Positions 8,077-16,310 of a stretch of DNA of 59,903 nt are shown one piece after another (position 1 is the first letter of the stretch; the number at the start of each line of letters is the position of its first letter). The stretch spans positions 1 through 59,903 of the forward strand of contig CATLIX010000013.1 in NCBI GenBank assembly GCA_949959185.1, read 5' to 3'. The notes under the pieces were generated by a model. The model was given only the letters and a program-made list of their open reading frames with translations, was not told the origin of the DNA and did no database searches. Made by a program: the position numbers and the translations under genes. Source of the stretch: an uncultured Eubacterium sp. Lineage in GTDB: Bacteria; Bacillota; Clostridia; Lachnospirales; Lachnospiraceae.

Positions 8077-9396
8077 ATGAAAAAGAAAAATCTGGCAAAA
8101 GTTCTCGCCCTCTCTCTGAGTATGGCAGCAGCATTATCCCTGGCGGCATGTGGCAGCACCCCCACATCCAACAATGATACTAAAAAAGATGAAACGGAGA
8201 CCACACAGGAGAACAGCGGCGAAGAAACAAAGAAAGACAGCAGCGGCAAAACAGAAATCAGCGTGATTGCAGCTCAGTACGGTCAGAACACAGCAGACTG
8301 GTGGAAAACCTTTGAAACTGATTTCGAAAAAGACAACGAAGGCATTGACCTGAACGTGGAAGTTATTTCCTGGAATGATATTTCCACCACAGTCAACACC
8401 CGTGTTGCCAACAATCAGGCTCCTGATATTCTGAACATTGACGTATTTGCAGATTACCAGGCGGACGACCTGCTTCTTCCTGCAAAAGATTATGTATCAG
8501 ATGAAACCTACAACAAAATGTATGAAGCGTTCCTGGAGCAGTCAAATGTTGACGGAACCATCTGGGCTATTCCGGACCTTGCTTCTGCACGTGCCATGTA
8601 CTACAACAAAGATATCCTGGAAGGCGCCGGCGTGGAAGCTCCTCCCACCACGTGGGATGAACTGACAGAAGCCTGCAAGAAGATTAAAGAAAAATATCCG
8701 GATGTTTACCCATGGGGTATTGATATGACAACTGACGAAGGTCAGGCAGCATTCGCATACTATATCTGGAACAACGGCGGAGACTTCACAGACGCTGACG
8801 GAAACTGGACACTGAACAGCGCAGAAAATGTGGAAGCTATCGAATACGCTGTGGGACTTATCAATGATGGTTATACCAACACAGATCCTGCCAATGAAAC
8901 ACGTTATGACCTGCAGGATATGTTCGGAACCGGTAAAGTTGCCATGATGATCGCACCTAACAGTCTTCCCACCTATGTAAAAGACGGCGGCAATGAAGTA
9001 AACTACGGCATGGCTCCTATCCCCAACAACAACGGCACTTCCGTATCTGCCGGTGTTATGGACCGTTTCATGTGCTTTGACAATGAATACACAGACGAAG
9101 AAATGGAAGCAATCAAAACTTTCTTTGACTATTTCTTTGAAGACGAACGTTACTCTGCATGGGTTGAAATGGAAGGTTTCCTGCCTGCTACCAAGACCGG
9201 CGGCGAAGCTCTTGCAGCAAAAGACGAATCCATGGCTGAATGGATTGACATCGTAGGAAGCTGTAAATTCTATCCTACCGCAAAAACTGAGTGGGCAGAC
9301 GTAAAACAGGGTGTTATCAGTGCAGAACAGAATGCACTGTTAGGCGGAAATGTTCAGGAACTGCTTGATAGCTTACAGGCAGAAATTGCTCCGTAA
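8077..9396 (+). CDS. Sugar ABC transporter substrate-binding lipoprotein
   Basis: A 439-residue extracellular binding protein of the family 1 type. A lipoprotein signal ends with LSLAAC (lipidated Cys25), followed by a Ser/Thr/Lys/Glu-rich tether. The mature part has the usual features of the family: a PDILNIDVFADYQ segment, a WAIPDLASARAMYYNKD segment and a C-terminal helical lobe. The start at 8077 has an AAAGGAGG site; the frame extends upstream without one. It delivers a sugar, not identifiable from sequence, to the permeases encoded next. A strong hairpin follows the gene, which would leave it expressed above the permeases. Confidence 0.9.
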   Translation: MKKKNLAKVLALSLSMAAALSLAACGSTPTSNNDTKKDETETTQENSGEETKKDSSGKTEISVIAAQYGQNTADWWKTFETDFEKDNEGIDLNVEVISWNDISTTVNTRVANNQAPDILNIDVFADYQADDLLLPAKDYVSDETYNKMYEAFLEQSNVDGTIWAIPDLASARAMYYNKDILEGAGVEAPPTTWDELTEACKKIKEKYPDVYPWGIDMTTDEGQAAFAYYIWNNGGDFTDADGNWTLNSAENVEAIEYAVGLINDGYTNTDPANETRYDLQDMFGTGKVAMMIAPNSLPTYVKDGGNEVNYGMAPIPNNNGTSVSAGVMDRFMCFDNEYTDEEMEAIKTFFDYFFEDERYSAWVEMEGFLPATKTGGEALAAKDESMAEWIDIVGSCKFYPTAKTEWADVKQGVISAEQNALLGGNVQELLDSLQAEIAP

Positions 9397-9456
9397 CATT
9401 TTGTATCACCTGCATCCCAGGATGTGAACACGCAAGCCCTGATTAAGGCGAAATAT

Positions 9457-9484
9457 GAGGCCGGGCTGTTACAGGCCCGGTCTC
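9457..9484 (+). terminator. Attenuating hairpin between binding protein and permeases
   Basis: GAG-G-CCGGGC pairs with GCCCGG-T-CTC around an 8-nt loop and is followed by ATTTTAT. It probably terminates part of the transcripts or stabilises the upstream mRNA, as is common after binding-protein genes. Confidence 0.65.
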
Positions 9485-9511
9485 ATTTTATAAGAATGAT
9501 GAGGTGAACCT

Positions 9512-10390
9512 GTGAAAAAAATAATTCGAAAAATAGAACCTTATATCTGGATTTTACCCAGTGTGCTGCTTATGCTTGTCTTTATTCTGGTTCCCATCGT
9601 ATTTGTATTCCGGATGGCATTAAGTAAAGTCAGCAGGGCCGGGTTGATTAAAGGCTTCACCGGATTAGCCAATTTTACAAAAATCCTGTCAACTCCTACT
9701 TTTTCCATGGTTTTAAAAAATACCCTGGTATGGACAGTGGCAGTGGTGGGCCTTTCCACTCTGCTTGGATTTATTCTGGCTCTCCTGTTAAACAATGCCT
9801 TTAAGGGCCGCAAAGTTGCCAGAGCCATCGTGGTATTCCCCTGGGCCACCACACTGGTGGTACAGGCAAGTATCTGGAAATTTATCATTGACACGGACTA
9901 TGGTACGCTGAATACACTGCTGATAAAGCTGGGAATTATCGACCACGCAGTAAACTGGACTCCTTCTGCCGGCGCCTGGTTCGCCTGGGAAATTGCCTGC
10001 GGTATTTTCGTAACCATACCTTTTGTTACCTTTACGGTTCTGTCCGGCCTGCAGTCCATCGACGGCAGCTACTACGAAGCCGCAACTGTTGACGGCGCCA
10101 GCTACTGGCAGAAACTGTTCAAAATCACAATTCCGCTGGTAAGTTCTTCTCTGACCGTCAGCACGGTATTAAATATCATTTATGTATTTAATTCATTTCC
10201 AATTATCTGGAATATGACAAAAGGAGATCCCGGCAACCGCACGGACACTCTGGTTACCTACCTGTACAAACTGGCCTTTTACAATGGCAAGCAGGGAGAA
10301 GCGGCAGCCGTATCCGTCATCGGATTTCTGATCCTGTTAGTATGTGCGACCGCCTACATGGTGGTAACTTTAAGGAAGGGAGATGAATAA
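9512..10390 (+). CDS. Sugar ABC transporter permease, MalF type
   Basis: A 292-residue inner membrane permease with about six hydrophobic segments. The EAA loop that docks with the ATPase is EAATVDGASYWQKLFKITIP near residues 188-207. It starts with GTG behind a GAGGTG site and overlaps the next permease gene by 8 bp. No ATPase gene is present in this operon, so a shared MsmX-like ATPase encoded elsewhere is presumably used (inference). Confidence 0.92.
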   Translation: MKKIIRKIEPYIWILPSVLLMLVFILVPIVFVFRMALSKVSRAGLIKGFTGLANFTKILSTPTFSMVLKNTLVWTVAVVGLSTLLGFILALLLNNAFKGRKVARAIVVFPWATTLVVQASIWKFIIDTDYGTLNTLLIKLGIIDHAVNWTPSAGAWFAWEIACGIFVTIPFVTFTVLSGLQSIDGSYYEAATVDGASYWQKLFKITIPLVSSSLTVSTVLNIIYVFNSFPIIWNMTKGDPGNRTDTLVTYLYKLAFYNGKQGEAAAVSVIGFLILLVCATAYMVVTLRKGDE

Positions 10391-11249
10391 TATGAATGAA
10401 AACGTAAAGAAGCCGGTAAACGGCAAAAAAATTGCATTGAAGATTCTCCTTTACCTGGTTGTATTCATTATATGTGTGCTGATTCTTTATCCGTATTTTG
10501 CCATGCTGTGCACAGCATTAAAGGACCGCTCCGAGATATTCTCGGCACAGGGCACAATTTTACCAAAGAAAGTCCTCTGGTCTAACTTTACGGATATCTG
10601 GGACAGAGCTCCCATGGCAAAATACATGCTGAATTCCATTCTGATTGCCGGAGGCTCCACGATTATCGCACTGCTCTGCGGAATTCCTGCGGCTTATGCA
10701 TTATCCCGCATGAAGTTCAAAGGCGATATCATATTCCTGGGTTTTGTAATTGTTTCCCAGATGTTCGCACCGGTGGTTCTTCTGATTGGTATTTACAAAG
10801 TCATGATGACTCTGAACCTGACAAACAGCATTCTCGGATTAATCTTTATCAATGCTGCTTTTAACCAGGCCTTTACCATCTGGCTGCTGCGGGGCACATT
10901 TATGAGTATTTCCTCTGAAATGGAGCAGGCAGCTAAAATCGACGGCTGCAACCGTCTGGAGGCTATGGTAAAAATTCTGCTTCCGGTAGCGGCGCCCGGT
11001 ATTGTAACCACTCTGATTTTCGTGTTTATCAATGCATGGAATGAATATACCGTTGCCCTGACACTGATTTCAGAAGATTTGAACAAACCTCTGACTGTTG
11101 GTATCAATATCTTTAACGGTTACAACATGATTGAATGGCAGTATCTGTTCTCCGCTTCTCTGTTTGCAATCGCTCCGGTGGTTATTCTCTTTGCAATTAT
11201 TGAAAAGAATCTGGTCAGCGGTCTTGCATCCGGCGGTGTAAAAGGCTAA
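10383..11249 (+). CDS. Sugar ABC transporter permease, MalG type
   Basis: A 288-residue permease with six predicted membrane helices and the EAA motif EQAAKIDGCNRLEAMVKILLP near residues 179-199. It forms the channel with the preceding MalF-type permease. Starts are possible at 10383 and 10392; the first overlaps the preceding gene and follows GGAAGGGAG. The operon ends here; a 119-bp palindromic element (11308-11426) lies in the gap before the CAP-domain gene. Confidence 0.92.
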   Translation: MNNMNENVKKPVNGKKIALKILLYLVVFIICVLILYPYFAMLCTALKDRSEIFSAQGTILPKKVLWSNFTDIWDRAPMAKYMLNSILIAGGSTIIALLCGIPAAYALSRMKFKGDIIFLGFVIVSQMFAPVVLLIGIYKVMMTLNLTNSILGLIFINAAFNQAFTIWLLRGTFMSISSEMEQAAKIDGCNRLEAMVKILLPVAAPGIVTTLIFVFINAWNEYTVALTLISEDLNKPLTVGINIFNGYNMIEWQYLFSASLFAIAPVVILFAIIEKNLVSGLASGGVKG

Positions 11250-11295
11250 ACCCTGATATAAAAACAACTGTGGCAGAGTATGGAACACCATACCC

Positions 11296-11307
11296 TGCCA
11301 TATTTTT
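11296..11307 (+). repeat. 12-bp direct repeat, left flank of element B
   Basis: TGCCATATTTTT directly precedes palindromic element B and is repeated exactly at 11427-11438 directly after it, as expected for a target-site duplication. Confidence 0.75.
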
Positions 11308-11426
11308 CAGGTAATTGCGAAACTCAATAATTATACCAATTTCATGTGCAATTCAAAAAATATTTCATAGAAAGTGCAGAAATTATACATGAAATTTTGA
11401 CAATTTAACAGTTTCGCAATTGCCTG
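11308..11426 (+). mobile_element. Miniature palindromic element, copy B (longest)
   Basis: A 119-bp element whose ends are 17-bp inverted repeats with one mismatch (CAGGTAATTGCGAAACT on the left; the right end is the complement of CAGGCAATTGCGAAACT). Each arm also contains a version of AAATTTCATGTRYAATT, so nearly the whole element could fold into one hairpin. It has no coding capacity. Exact 12-bp direct repeats (TGCCATATTTTT) flank it. This fits a miniature inverted-repeat transposable element moved by a transposase encoded elsewhere. Confidence 0.75.
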
Positions 11427-11438
11427 TGCCATATTTTT
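11427..11438 (+). repeat. 12-bp direct repeat, right flank of element B
   Basis: Second exact copy of TGCCATATTTTT, immediately after the right end of element B. Confidence 0.75.
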
Positions 11439-11456
11439 ATCGGAAAGGAGAATAAA

Positions 11457-12464
11457 ATGAGTAAATCACAAAGTACGTCTCGTTCTGCTTCGGCAGAAAG
11501 AAAACATTTCCCGGCAAAACTTATTTCCTTCTTATTAATTTTCACAGTTTCTCTGTTTCAGATGTCCGGCATCGTTCAGGCGGCATCCACCCGTCCCGCG
11601 GACAAAAACAAAGCCGGGAACGGCAACATCCTTGTGGGTGTTTCAGGCACCTTTGAACAGAAAGACAAATCTGCAATCCTGAGCAGAGTCAACGCCATCC
11701 GCAAAGAAGCCTGCGAAAAAGGCTATCCCAATCCTGCCAATGGACGCAAACTCACCATGGCAGATTATGTACCCATGAAATGGTCCTCTGATTTGGAATG
11801 GATTGCACAGCTCAGAGCTGCGGAAAGTACCGTAAATGAAAGCCATACCCGCCCAAATGGGCTGAGCTGTTTCAGTATCCGCCGAAATAACCAGCAAAGC
11901 TGGGCTGAGAATCTGGCATGGAATTATTCCGGACTGATGCAGGGAATGGAACAGTGGTACGGAGAAAAAAATGACTGGGTAAAACAGAATTCTCATGCTG
12001 TCACCGGACATTATACCAGCTTAATCAATCCAAAGTATCAATACATTGGCCTTGGTTCCTTTGTCCGCAGTTCCGGCGGCTGGTATGGCATCGCCGGTGA
12101 ATTCAGCAGCAGCAACACAGGGTCTGAAAAACAATCCAAAGTAAAAGGAAGCTATATGCAAACCCTGGAAGTTGGCAAAGCAAACATAACACAGATGTCT
12201 TTAAAGGCGCCTTCCACAATAAAGGTGAAAAAAACAAAAACCTTAACGGTATCCTGCAAGGTTGTATACCCTGGCATTATGGGCGGGAACAACAGCACGA
12301 ATGCAAACATTTTAAAAGGCATTACCTGGCGTTCCTCAAAGCCTTCCGTACTGACCATCAGTTCAAAGGGCAAAATCACCGCAAAGAAAGCCGGAAAAGC
12401 TACAATCACAGCAAAAATCAAGGGTAAAAAAACGTTGAAAAAGACTGTCACTGTCACAAAATAA
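11457..12464 (+). CDS. Secreted CAP-domain protein with C-terminal Ig-like domain
   Basis: A 335-residue exported protein. The signal peptide ends near residue 43 (VQAAS). Residues about 65-210 form a CAP/SCP-like domain with conserved HTRPNG, ENLAWN and GHY segments. The last 95 residues carry an Ig-like BIG_2 repeat with the typical WRSSKPSVLTIS and GKATITAKIKG strands. CAP proteins of this type are surface or secreted proteins of uncertain role. The start follows GGAAAGGAG. It lies downstream of element B, so it probably has its own promoter or reads through from the transporter operon. Confidence 0.85.
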   Translation: MSKSQSTSRSASAERKHFPAKLISFLLIFTVSLFQMSGIVQAASTRPADKNKAGNGNILVGVSGTFEQKDKSAILSRVNAIRKEACEKGYPNPANGRKLTMADYVPMKWSSDLEWIAQLRAAESTVNESHTRPNGLSCFSIRRNNQQSWAENLAWNYSGLMQGMEQWYGEKNDWVKQNSHAVTGHYTSLINPKYQYIGLGSFVRSSGGWYGIAGEFSSSNTGSEKQSKVKGSYMQTLEVGKANITQMSLKAPSTIKVKKTKTLTVSCKVVYPGIMGGNNSTNANILKGITWRSSKPSVLTISSKGKITAKKAGKATITAKIKGKKTLKKTVTVTK

Positions 12465-12522
12465 ATCAACACGGCTGCTTCAGCGAGCGTTTCACATATG
12501 CAGATATGATAAGAACTTTTTA

Positions 12523-12575
12523 TTCTACAGGAAGATACTTTCACATGTCAGCATAACAAGGTCTTTCCTGTAGAA
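12523..12575. terminator. Bidirectional stem-loop between convergent genes
   Basis: TTCTACAGGAA (12523-12533) pairs perfectly with TTCCTGTAGAA (12565-12575) across a 31-nt loop. It is flanked by T-rich sequence on the left and A-rich sequence on the right, so it can act for both converging transcripts. Confidence 0.55.
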
Positions 12576-12595
12576 CAAAAAGGAGGGCAGAAATT

Positions 12596-13033
12596 TTACG
12601 CTTTTTTGTTAAATACGGAAAACTCCTCATAATCTGCCATATTGAAAAATTTCTCAATATCATTGTGGGGAAACAGCATTTCCATGTAAAGGCTTCCCAA
12701 CAGTTCTTTCACCTGTTCCGAATCCACCTGTTCAACGGGAAGTTCTTTCAACTCCATCTGTTTCAGATTGGCCAGAACCGCTTCTATCTGCTGTTTGTCC
12801 GGCGGCGCCTTTTCAAAAACCGGCACAGGTTCCGGAACCTGCTTTTCTTCCCCCGGCTCCTGCTCCGGTTGCAGAATTTCCCTGGTTTCCGGCATCCGGT
12901 ACACAAGATTCCTGCATGTCTTTTCGAAACACTCCGGGTCATACTTTGCAAGATATTTCAAATCTTCCACCGTCAGGGTATGTTTGTTATGTATTTTAAT
13001 GTAAATATTCACAAGACGCGTATCTTTTTCCAT
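12596..13033 (-). CDS. Uncharacterised acidic protein
   Basis: A 145-residue protein with no signal peptide or membrane segment. An N-terminal basic/helical part (about residues 1-50, with TLTVEDLKYLAKYDPECF) is joined by a Pro/Glu-rich linker (about 52-80) to a helical C-terminal part. The start has a GGGAGG ribosome binding site. It lies after the truncated HEPN gene and overlaps that frame by 38 bp. I do not recognise the family and cannot assign a role. Transcription from the DUF262 promoter is likely. Confidence 0.65.
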   Translation of the reverse strand: MEKDTRLVNIYIKIHNKHTLTVEDLKYLAKYDPECFEKTCRNLVYRMPETREILQPEQEPGEEKQVPEPVPVFEKAPPDKQQIEAVLANLKQMELKELPVEQVDSEQVKELLGSLYMEMLFPHNDIEKFFNMADYEEFSVFNKKA

Positions 13034-13250
13034 GGCAGCCTCCCTTCTTGTTCCTGATATTCCTGGTTATCTGGCTACAGGCAATGATATAATGTACCAT
13101 ATGAGAATATAAAATTAATACCAGAGACTTACGATACCTGTTTTTATCATGTTCTGTAATGTAATTTAACTGATTTTTAAAAAATACAATTTCTTCCTGT
13201 CTCCATTTCAACTCATTTTCTAAATTTGCTCTGAATTCATCAGCTGTCAA
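12996..13250 (-). pseudogene. Truncated HEPN-type gene (MAE_28990/MAE_18760-like)
   Basis: From a TTG start at 13250 (GCAGGAG site, overlapping the DUF262 stop) the protein shows ENELKWRQEEI and then YRKSLVLILYSH. This resembles the start of HEPN-like nucleases often encoded next to DUF262, which continue with W-E-G-F after the LYAH/LYSH motif. Here the similarity stops after His, and about 30 unrelated codons (MVHYIIACSQ...) lead to a stop. Only about 52 of an expected 200 or more residues remain, so the catalytic part is lost. An ATG at 13274 is an alternative start without good spacing. Confidence 0.55.
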
Positions 13251-14328
13251 GTATCTCCTGCACTCCTTCCGCAAATATCTTTATCCTTGTTTTTACACCA
13301 TTCACACTTCCTGTATTATAAAATTTTAATTCCTCTCCAAATTTAATCTCGTTCAGTTTATCAACTAATTTTGACAAATCTTCACATGCTGATAATGAAT
13401 CAATCATTTTTGCAACGGAGACAAACATTCCGTCAAAATAATATAATACAAATTCTTTTTTGTATATTTCATTTTTCGTCTTTCCGGAAAAAGCATCTTT
13501 CCCAAATTTTTCAGCGAAAAATCTGGAAGTTTTACAGAATATATCCCATTCCTTATCACAGTTAAATTCCCGTTCACCAGTAGTAATGTCCTCCAGATAG
13601 TTTGTAAGATACTCTGTTACGGGATATTTATAACTGTCCAAATCATTTTTCATGGCAAGATAACGCAATACCAGTTCCTGCCTGTATTGCAATCGTTCCC
13701 TCTCATTTCCAATGCGAGATACAATTGTTCGAAAATCTTTATTTTCACTGCATTTTTCCAGAAAATCTATTCCTTTAGAGCCAAGTAATCTTACAGTACA
13801 ATTCCTGATTTCCTGTGCAGACAGCAATTCTCCTCCTGTATTCAACCGTTTGAACATATGATATTTAAGAGAAGGTTCACTTTCCTTCCGGATTACTTCC
13901 ATTCTCACAAAACTTCTCTTGATTTTTATCTGCAAGGCTCTGGGCATAAGCTCAAACGATAAATTATTTAACTCAGGCACTATATCGCACCCGCACAGAA
14001 TCAGGGGCTCCTGTTCATCATTTTCCAGTTTTTCTCCTCTGAAACGCAAATAACTGGATATCCTCTGCAAACCATCTATCAGCTCATACTCTCCGTCTTT
14101 TATTTCAATTACAAATATTGGCGGAACCGGCATCTCCAAAATTAATGATTCAATAAACCGGGATTGTTTTTCCGGTTCCCAGCGAAACATACGCTGATAA
14201 TCCGGAGATATAATCAGTTCTTTATTCTGATACATATCATACAATTCATTAAAAGACACATCCAGACTTCTGGTTCTGATATTAACAATCTGGCTGTCCA
14301 CATTTTCTATCAAATTCTCTATAGCCAT
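13240..14328 (-). CDS. DUF262 domain protein (GmrS-like/ParB-like)
   Basis: A 362-residue protein with the DUF262 fold. PDYQRMFRWEPEKQSRFIESL (residues about 39-59) and IDGLQRISSYLRF (about 83-95) correspond to the conserved nucleotide-binding/hydrolysis motifs, and NTGGELLSAQEIRN (about 162-175) is also typical. DUF262 proteins occur in anti-phage and restriction-like systems, often with a nuclease partner. Here the partner gene that follows is truncated. No DUF1524 nuclease domain is attached. The region is AT-richer than its neighbours, which suggests transfer (inference). Confidence 0.85.
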   Translation of the reverse strand: MAIENLIENVDSQIVNIRTRSLDVSFNELYDMYQNKELIISPDYQRMFRWEPEKQSRFIESLILEMPVPPIFVIEIKDGEYELIDGLQRISSYLRFRGEKLENDEQEPLILCGCDIVPELNNLSFELMPRALQIKIKRSFVRMEVIRKESEPSLKYHMFKRLNTGGELLSAQEIRNCTVRLLGSKGIDFLEKCSENKDFRTIVSRIGNERERLQYRQELVLRYLAMKNDLDSYKYPVTEYLTNYLEDITTGEREFNCDKEWDIFCKTSRFFAEKFGKDAFSGKTKNEIYKKEFVLYYFDGMFVSVAKMIDSLSACEDLSKLVDKLNEIKFGEELKFYNTGSVNGVKTRIKIFAEGVQEILDS

Positions 14329-14497
14329 ACCATTTATCCTTTCTTAAAATTATTTTATACATACCTCCATACTTTTTACATATTCGATATCATAATATTT
14401 ACTTTTCTTTTTATTATACACGAAAAGAACCGGCAGCACAACTTTCCCATACCTGACATTTTGCTCTGAAATCCTGTACTATTTTTTCGGAATAAAC

Positions 14498-14527
14498 TTT
14501 TCCTTTTGGGTTTATTTATGATATAAT
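14498..14527 (+). promoter_or_regulatory. Probable cheC promoter
   Basis: TTTTCC (14498-14503), an 18-bp spacer and a perfect TATAAT (14522-14527), 29 bp before the cheC start. The -35 box is weak. Confidence 0.5.
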
Positions 14528-14556
14528 GGAAAAAAATTATTTAAGGAGAGATTCTT

Positions 14557-15180
14557 ATGGGCGTAACAGATATTACCAAATTAGACGACATGCAGTTAAG
14601 CGTACTGACTGAAATCGGAAACATCGGTTCCGGCAATGCCGCAACGGCTCTGGCAACTTTACTGAACACCTTTGTAGATATAGAAATTCCCAATATCCAT
14701 CTGCTCAATTTTGAAGACGTTTCCCAGTATCTGGGCGGCCCGGACAATTATGCACTGGGACTGACCGTTATGCTGGACGGAGATATTCAGGGAATGATGC
14801 TGCAAATCATCCAGAAAGAATTTGCCGCAAAACTGATTAATACATTTTATGAAAAAGAGATTTCCTCACTGGATGATATCAGCGAAATGGACTTATCCGT
14901 TGTGCGGGAAATGGGCAATATTACCACTGCCGCATATGTAAATTCCATTGCCAAAATGACAAATATTTTTATCAATATCACTCCCCCTCAGGACCATATT
15001 GATACCGTGGGCAACATTCTGGCGATTCCCTCCCACAATTTCACCTCCCTTGGCAAAAAGGTGCTGTTCATTGACGAAAGCTTCTGTATCTCCGGCACAC
15101 AGATTAAGGGAAGTATGATTCTGATTCTGGAGTATGCTTCCATGAACGTTCTGTTCCAGAAACTGGGGCTTCCTGTCTGA
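14557..15180 (+). CDS. cheC: CheC-type chemotaxis phosphatase
   Basis: A 207-residue protein with the two pseudo-repeats of CheC. Active-site-like motifs are EIGNIGSGNAATAL (residues about 19-32) and EMGNITTAAYVNS (about 117-129), each with the Glu/Asn pair used to hydrolyse phospho-CheY. It would help adaptation of the chemotaxis response in the cytosol. It stands alone between an AT-rich locus and a dehydrogenase. Two receptors are in the window (2224-3018 and 36574-38259), but no cheA/W/Y. The ribosome binding site is AAGGAGAG. Confidence 0.9.
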   Translation: MGVTDITKLDDMQLSVLTEIGNIGSGNAATALATLLNTFVDIEIPNIHLLNFEDVSQYLGGPDNYALGLTVMLDGDIQGMMLQIIQKEFAAKLINTFYEKEISSLDDISEMDLSVVREMGNITTAAYVNSIAKMTNIFINITPPQDHIDTVGNILAIPSHNFTSLGKKVLFIDESFCISGTQIKGSMILILEYASMNVLFQKLGLPV

Positions 15181-15187
15181 TACGGCA

Positions 15188-15320
15188 AAATATCCATACC
15201 ATACAGAAGGCTGCCATGCCTGTAATCAAATACCCCGCTGCAATCAACAGGGTATCAAACTTGCAACGCTGCAGAGCAGCGGGGTATTTGACCCTCGCGG
15301 CATTCGTCAAATATCCATAC
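15188..15320. repeat. Structured intergenic element with 15-bp inverted repeat and 12-bp direct repeat borders
   Basis: CAAATACCCCGCTGC (15227-15241) pairs perfectly with GCAGCGGGGTATTTG (15276-15290) around a 34-nt loop. The segment is bordered by two exact copies of AAATATCCATAC (15188-15199 and 15309-15320). No T-run follows on either strand, so it is not a standard terminator. The function is unknown; it could be a mobile palindromic repeat. Confidence 0.55.
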
Positions 15321-15435
15321 AAGCATGGCTATTTTCCTCATTGCTCGCGGGAATAAAAATTCACGGGTACGGCAGCTTTCTGGCTAATAGTTTACGCGGG
15401 GCGCTTTGCAGGGCGCTTTTATCCGGAAATGCCTG

Positions 15436-16230
15436 TCACGTCTTCTGAGTGCCAGCACCTTTCCTGCCTCCAGACTTCTTCTTTTTCTGCTGATGAGCCG
15501 CAATCCGGATATAAAGTTCTTCCGGCAGAAATCTTCCCAGCGTCATGGCCAGACGCACGGAACATTTCGGAACAATTACCGTTTTTCCCCGTTTCATCTG
15601 TTCATAACCGCAGCGGGCACAGTAAGCGGCGCTGATTCCCTTTAAGGCAAATTCCACGTTTGCCACCTGATTGAATTCCGTATCAACCGGTCCCGGACAG
15701 AGACATCCAATGTAAACCGGACTTTTTTCGCTGCGCAGTTCCTCTGATGCCGCTCTTGTCAGACTTGTCACATAGGATTTGGACGCATAGTAGGCGGCCA
15801 TATAAGGTCCTGCCGGCATCAGACCTGCACAGGAAGCAACATTTAAAATATAACCTCTGTTCTGTTTCATCATTTTTCTCAGGGCCAGCTTGGTCAGAAT
15901 GTGAAGGGCTCTTACATTCACATCCAGCATATCCAGCTCTTTCTGCAGACTGCCGGCTGCAAAGGCGCCGAAATTTCCAAATCCCGCATTATTAATCCAG
16001 ATTTCCACCGGCCTGTCCTCCACTGTCTGAAACAGGCGATAACAGTCTTCTGTTTTTCTCAGGTCAACTGTGACAATCTCACATTCTGTCTTTAAATGCT
16101 TTTTCATCTTCTCCAGTCGTTCCTGCCTCCGGGCCGCCAGTATCAGGCTGTATCCTTCTCCCGCCAGAATCCCGGCGAATTCTGCTCCGATTCCGGAGCT
16201 TGCCCCTGTAATCACTGCATATTTTTTCAT
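15436..16230 (-). CDS. Short-chain dehydrogenase/reductase
   Basis: A 264-residue classical SDR. The cofactor-binding TGASSGIG motif is at residues 8-15, NNAG near 80-83, and the catalytic Ser (VASCAG) and YYASK follow in order. The C-terminus is basic and low in complexity (KKKKSGGRKGAG). The substrate cannot be told from sequence; an oxidation or reduction of a hydroxyl/keto group with NAD(P)H is expected. The start has an AAAGGA site. The exported protein gene upstream (16311-17573) is in the same direction, with 80 bp between. Confidence 0.88.
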   Translation of the reverse strand: MKKYAVITGASSGIGAEFAGILAGEGYSLILAARRQERLEKMKKHLKTECEIVTVDLRKTEDCYRLFQTVEDRPVEIWINNAGFGNFGAFAAGSLQKELDMLDVNVRALHILTKLALRKMMKQNRGYILNVASCAGLMPAGPYMAAYYASKSYVTSLTRAASEELRSEKSPVYIGCLCPGPVDTEFNQVANVEFALKGISAAYCARCGYEQMKRGKTVIVPKCSVRLAMTLGRFLPEELYIRIAAHQQKKKKSGGRKGAGTQKT

Positions 16231-16310
16231 TTATGATAAATTCCTTTCTTTGTTCCGATGAACCGTGCCGGCAGCCCCTGACAGTCTGAGCCGGATGCGG
16301 CAGCACATGT

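Noticed and set aside
15227-15290. Terminator for cheC
   Set aside because: The stem is strong, but neither strand has a T-run after it, and the element has direct repeat borders.
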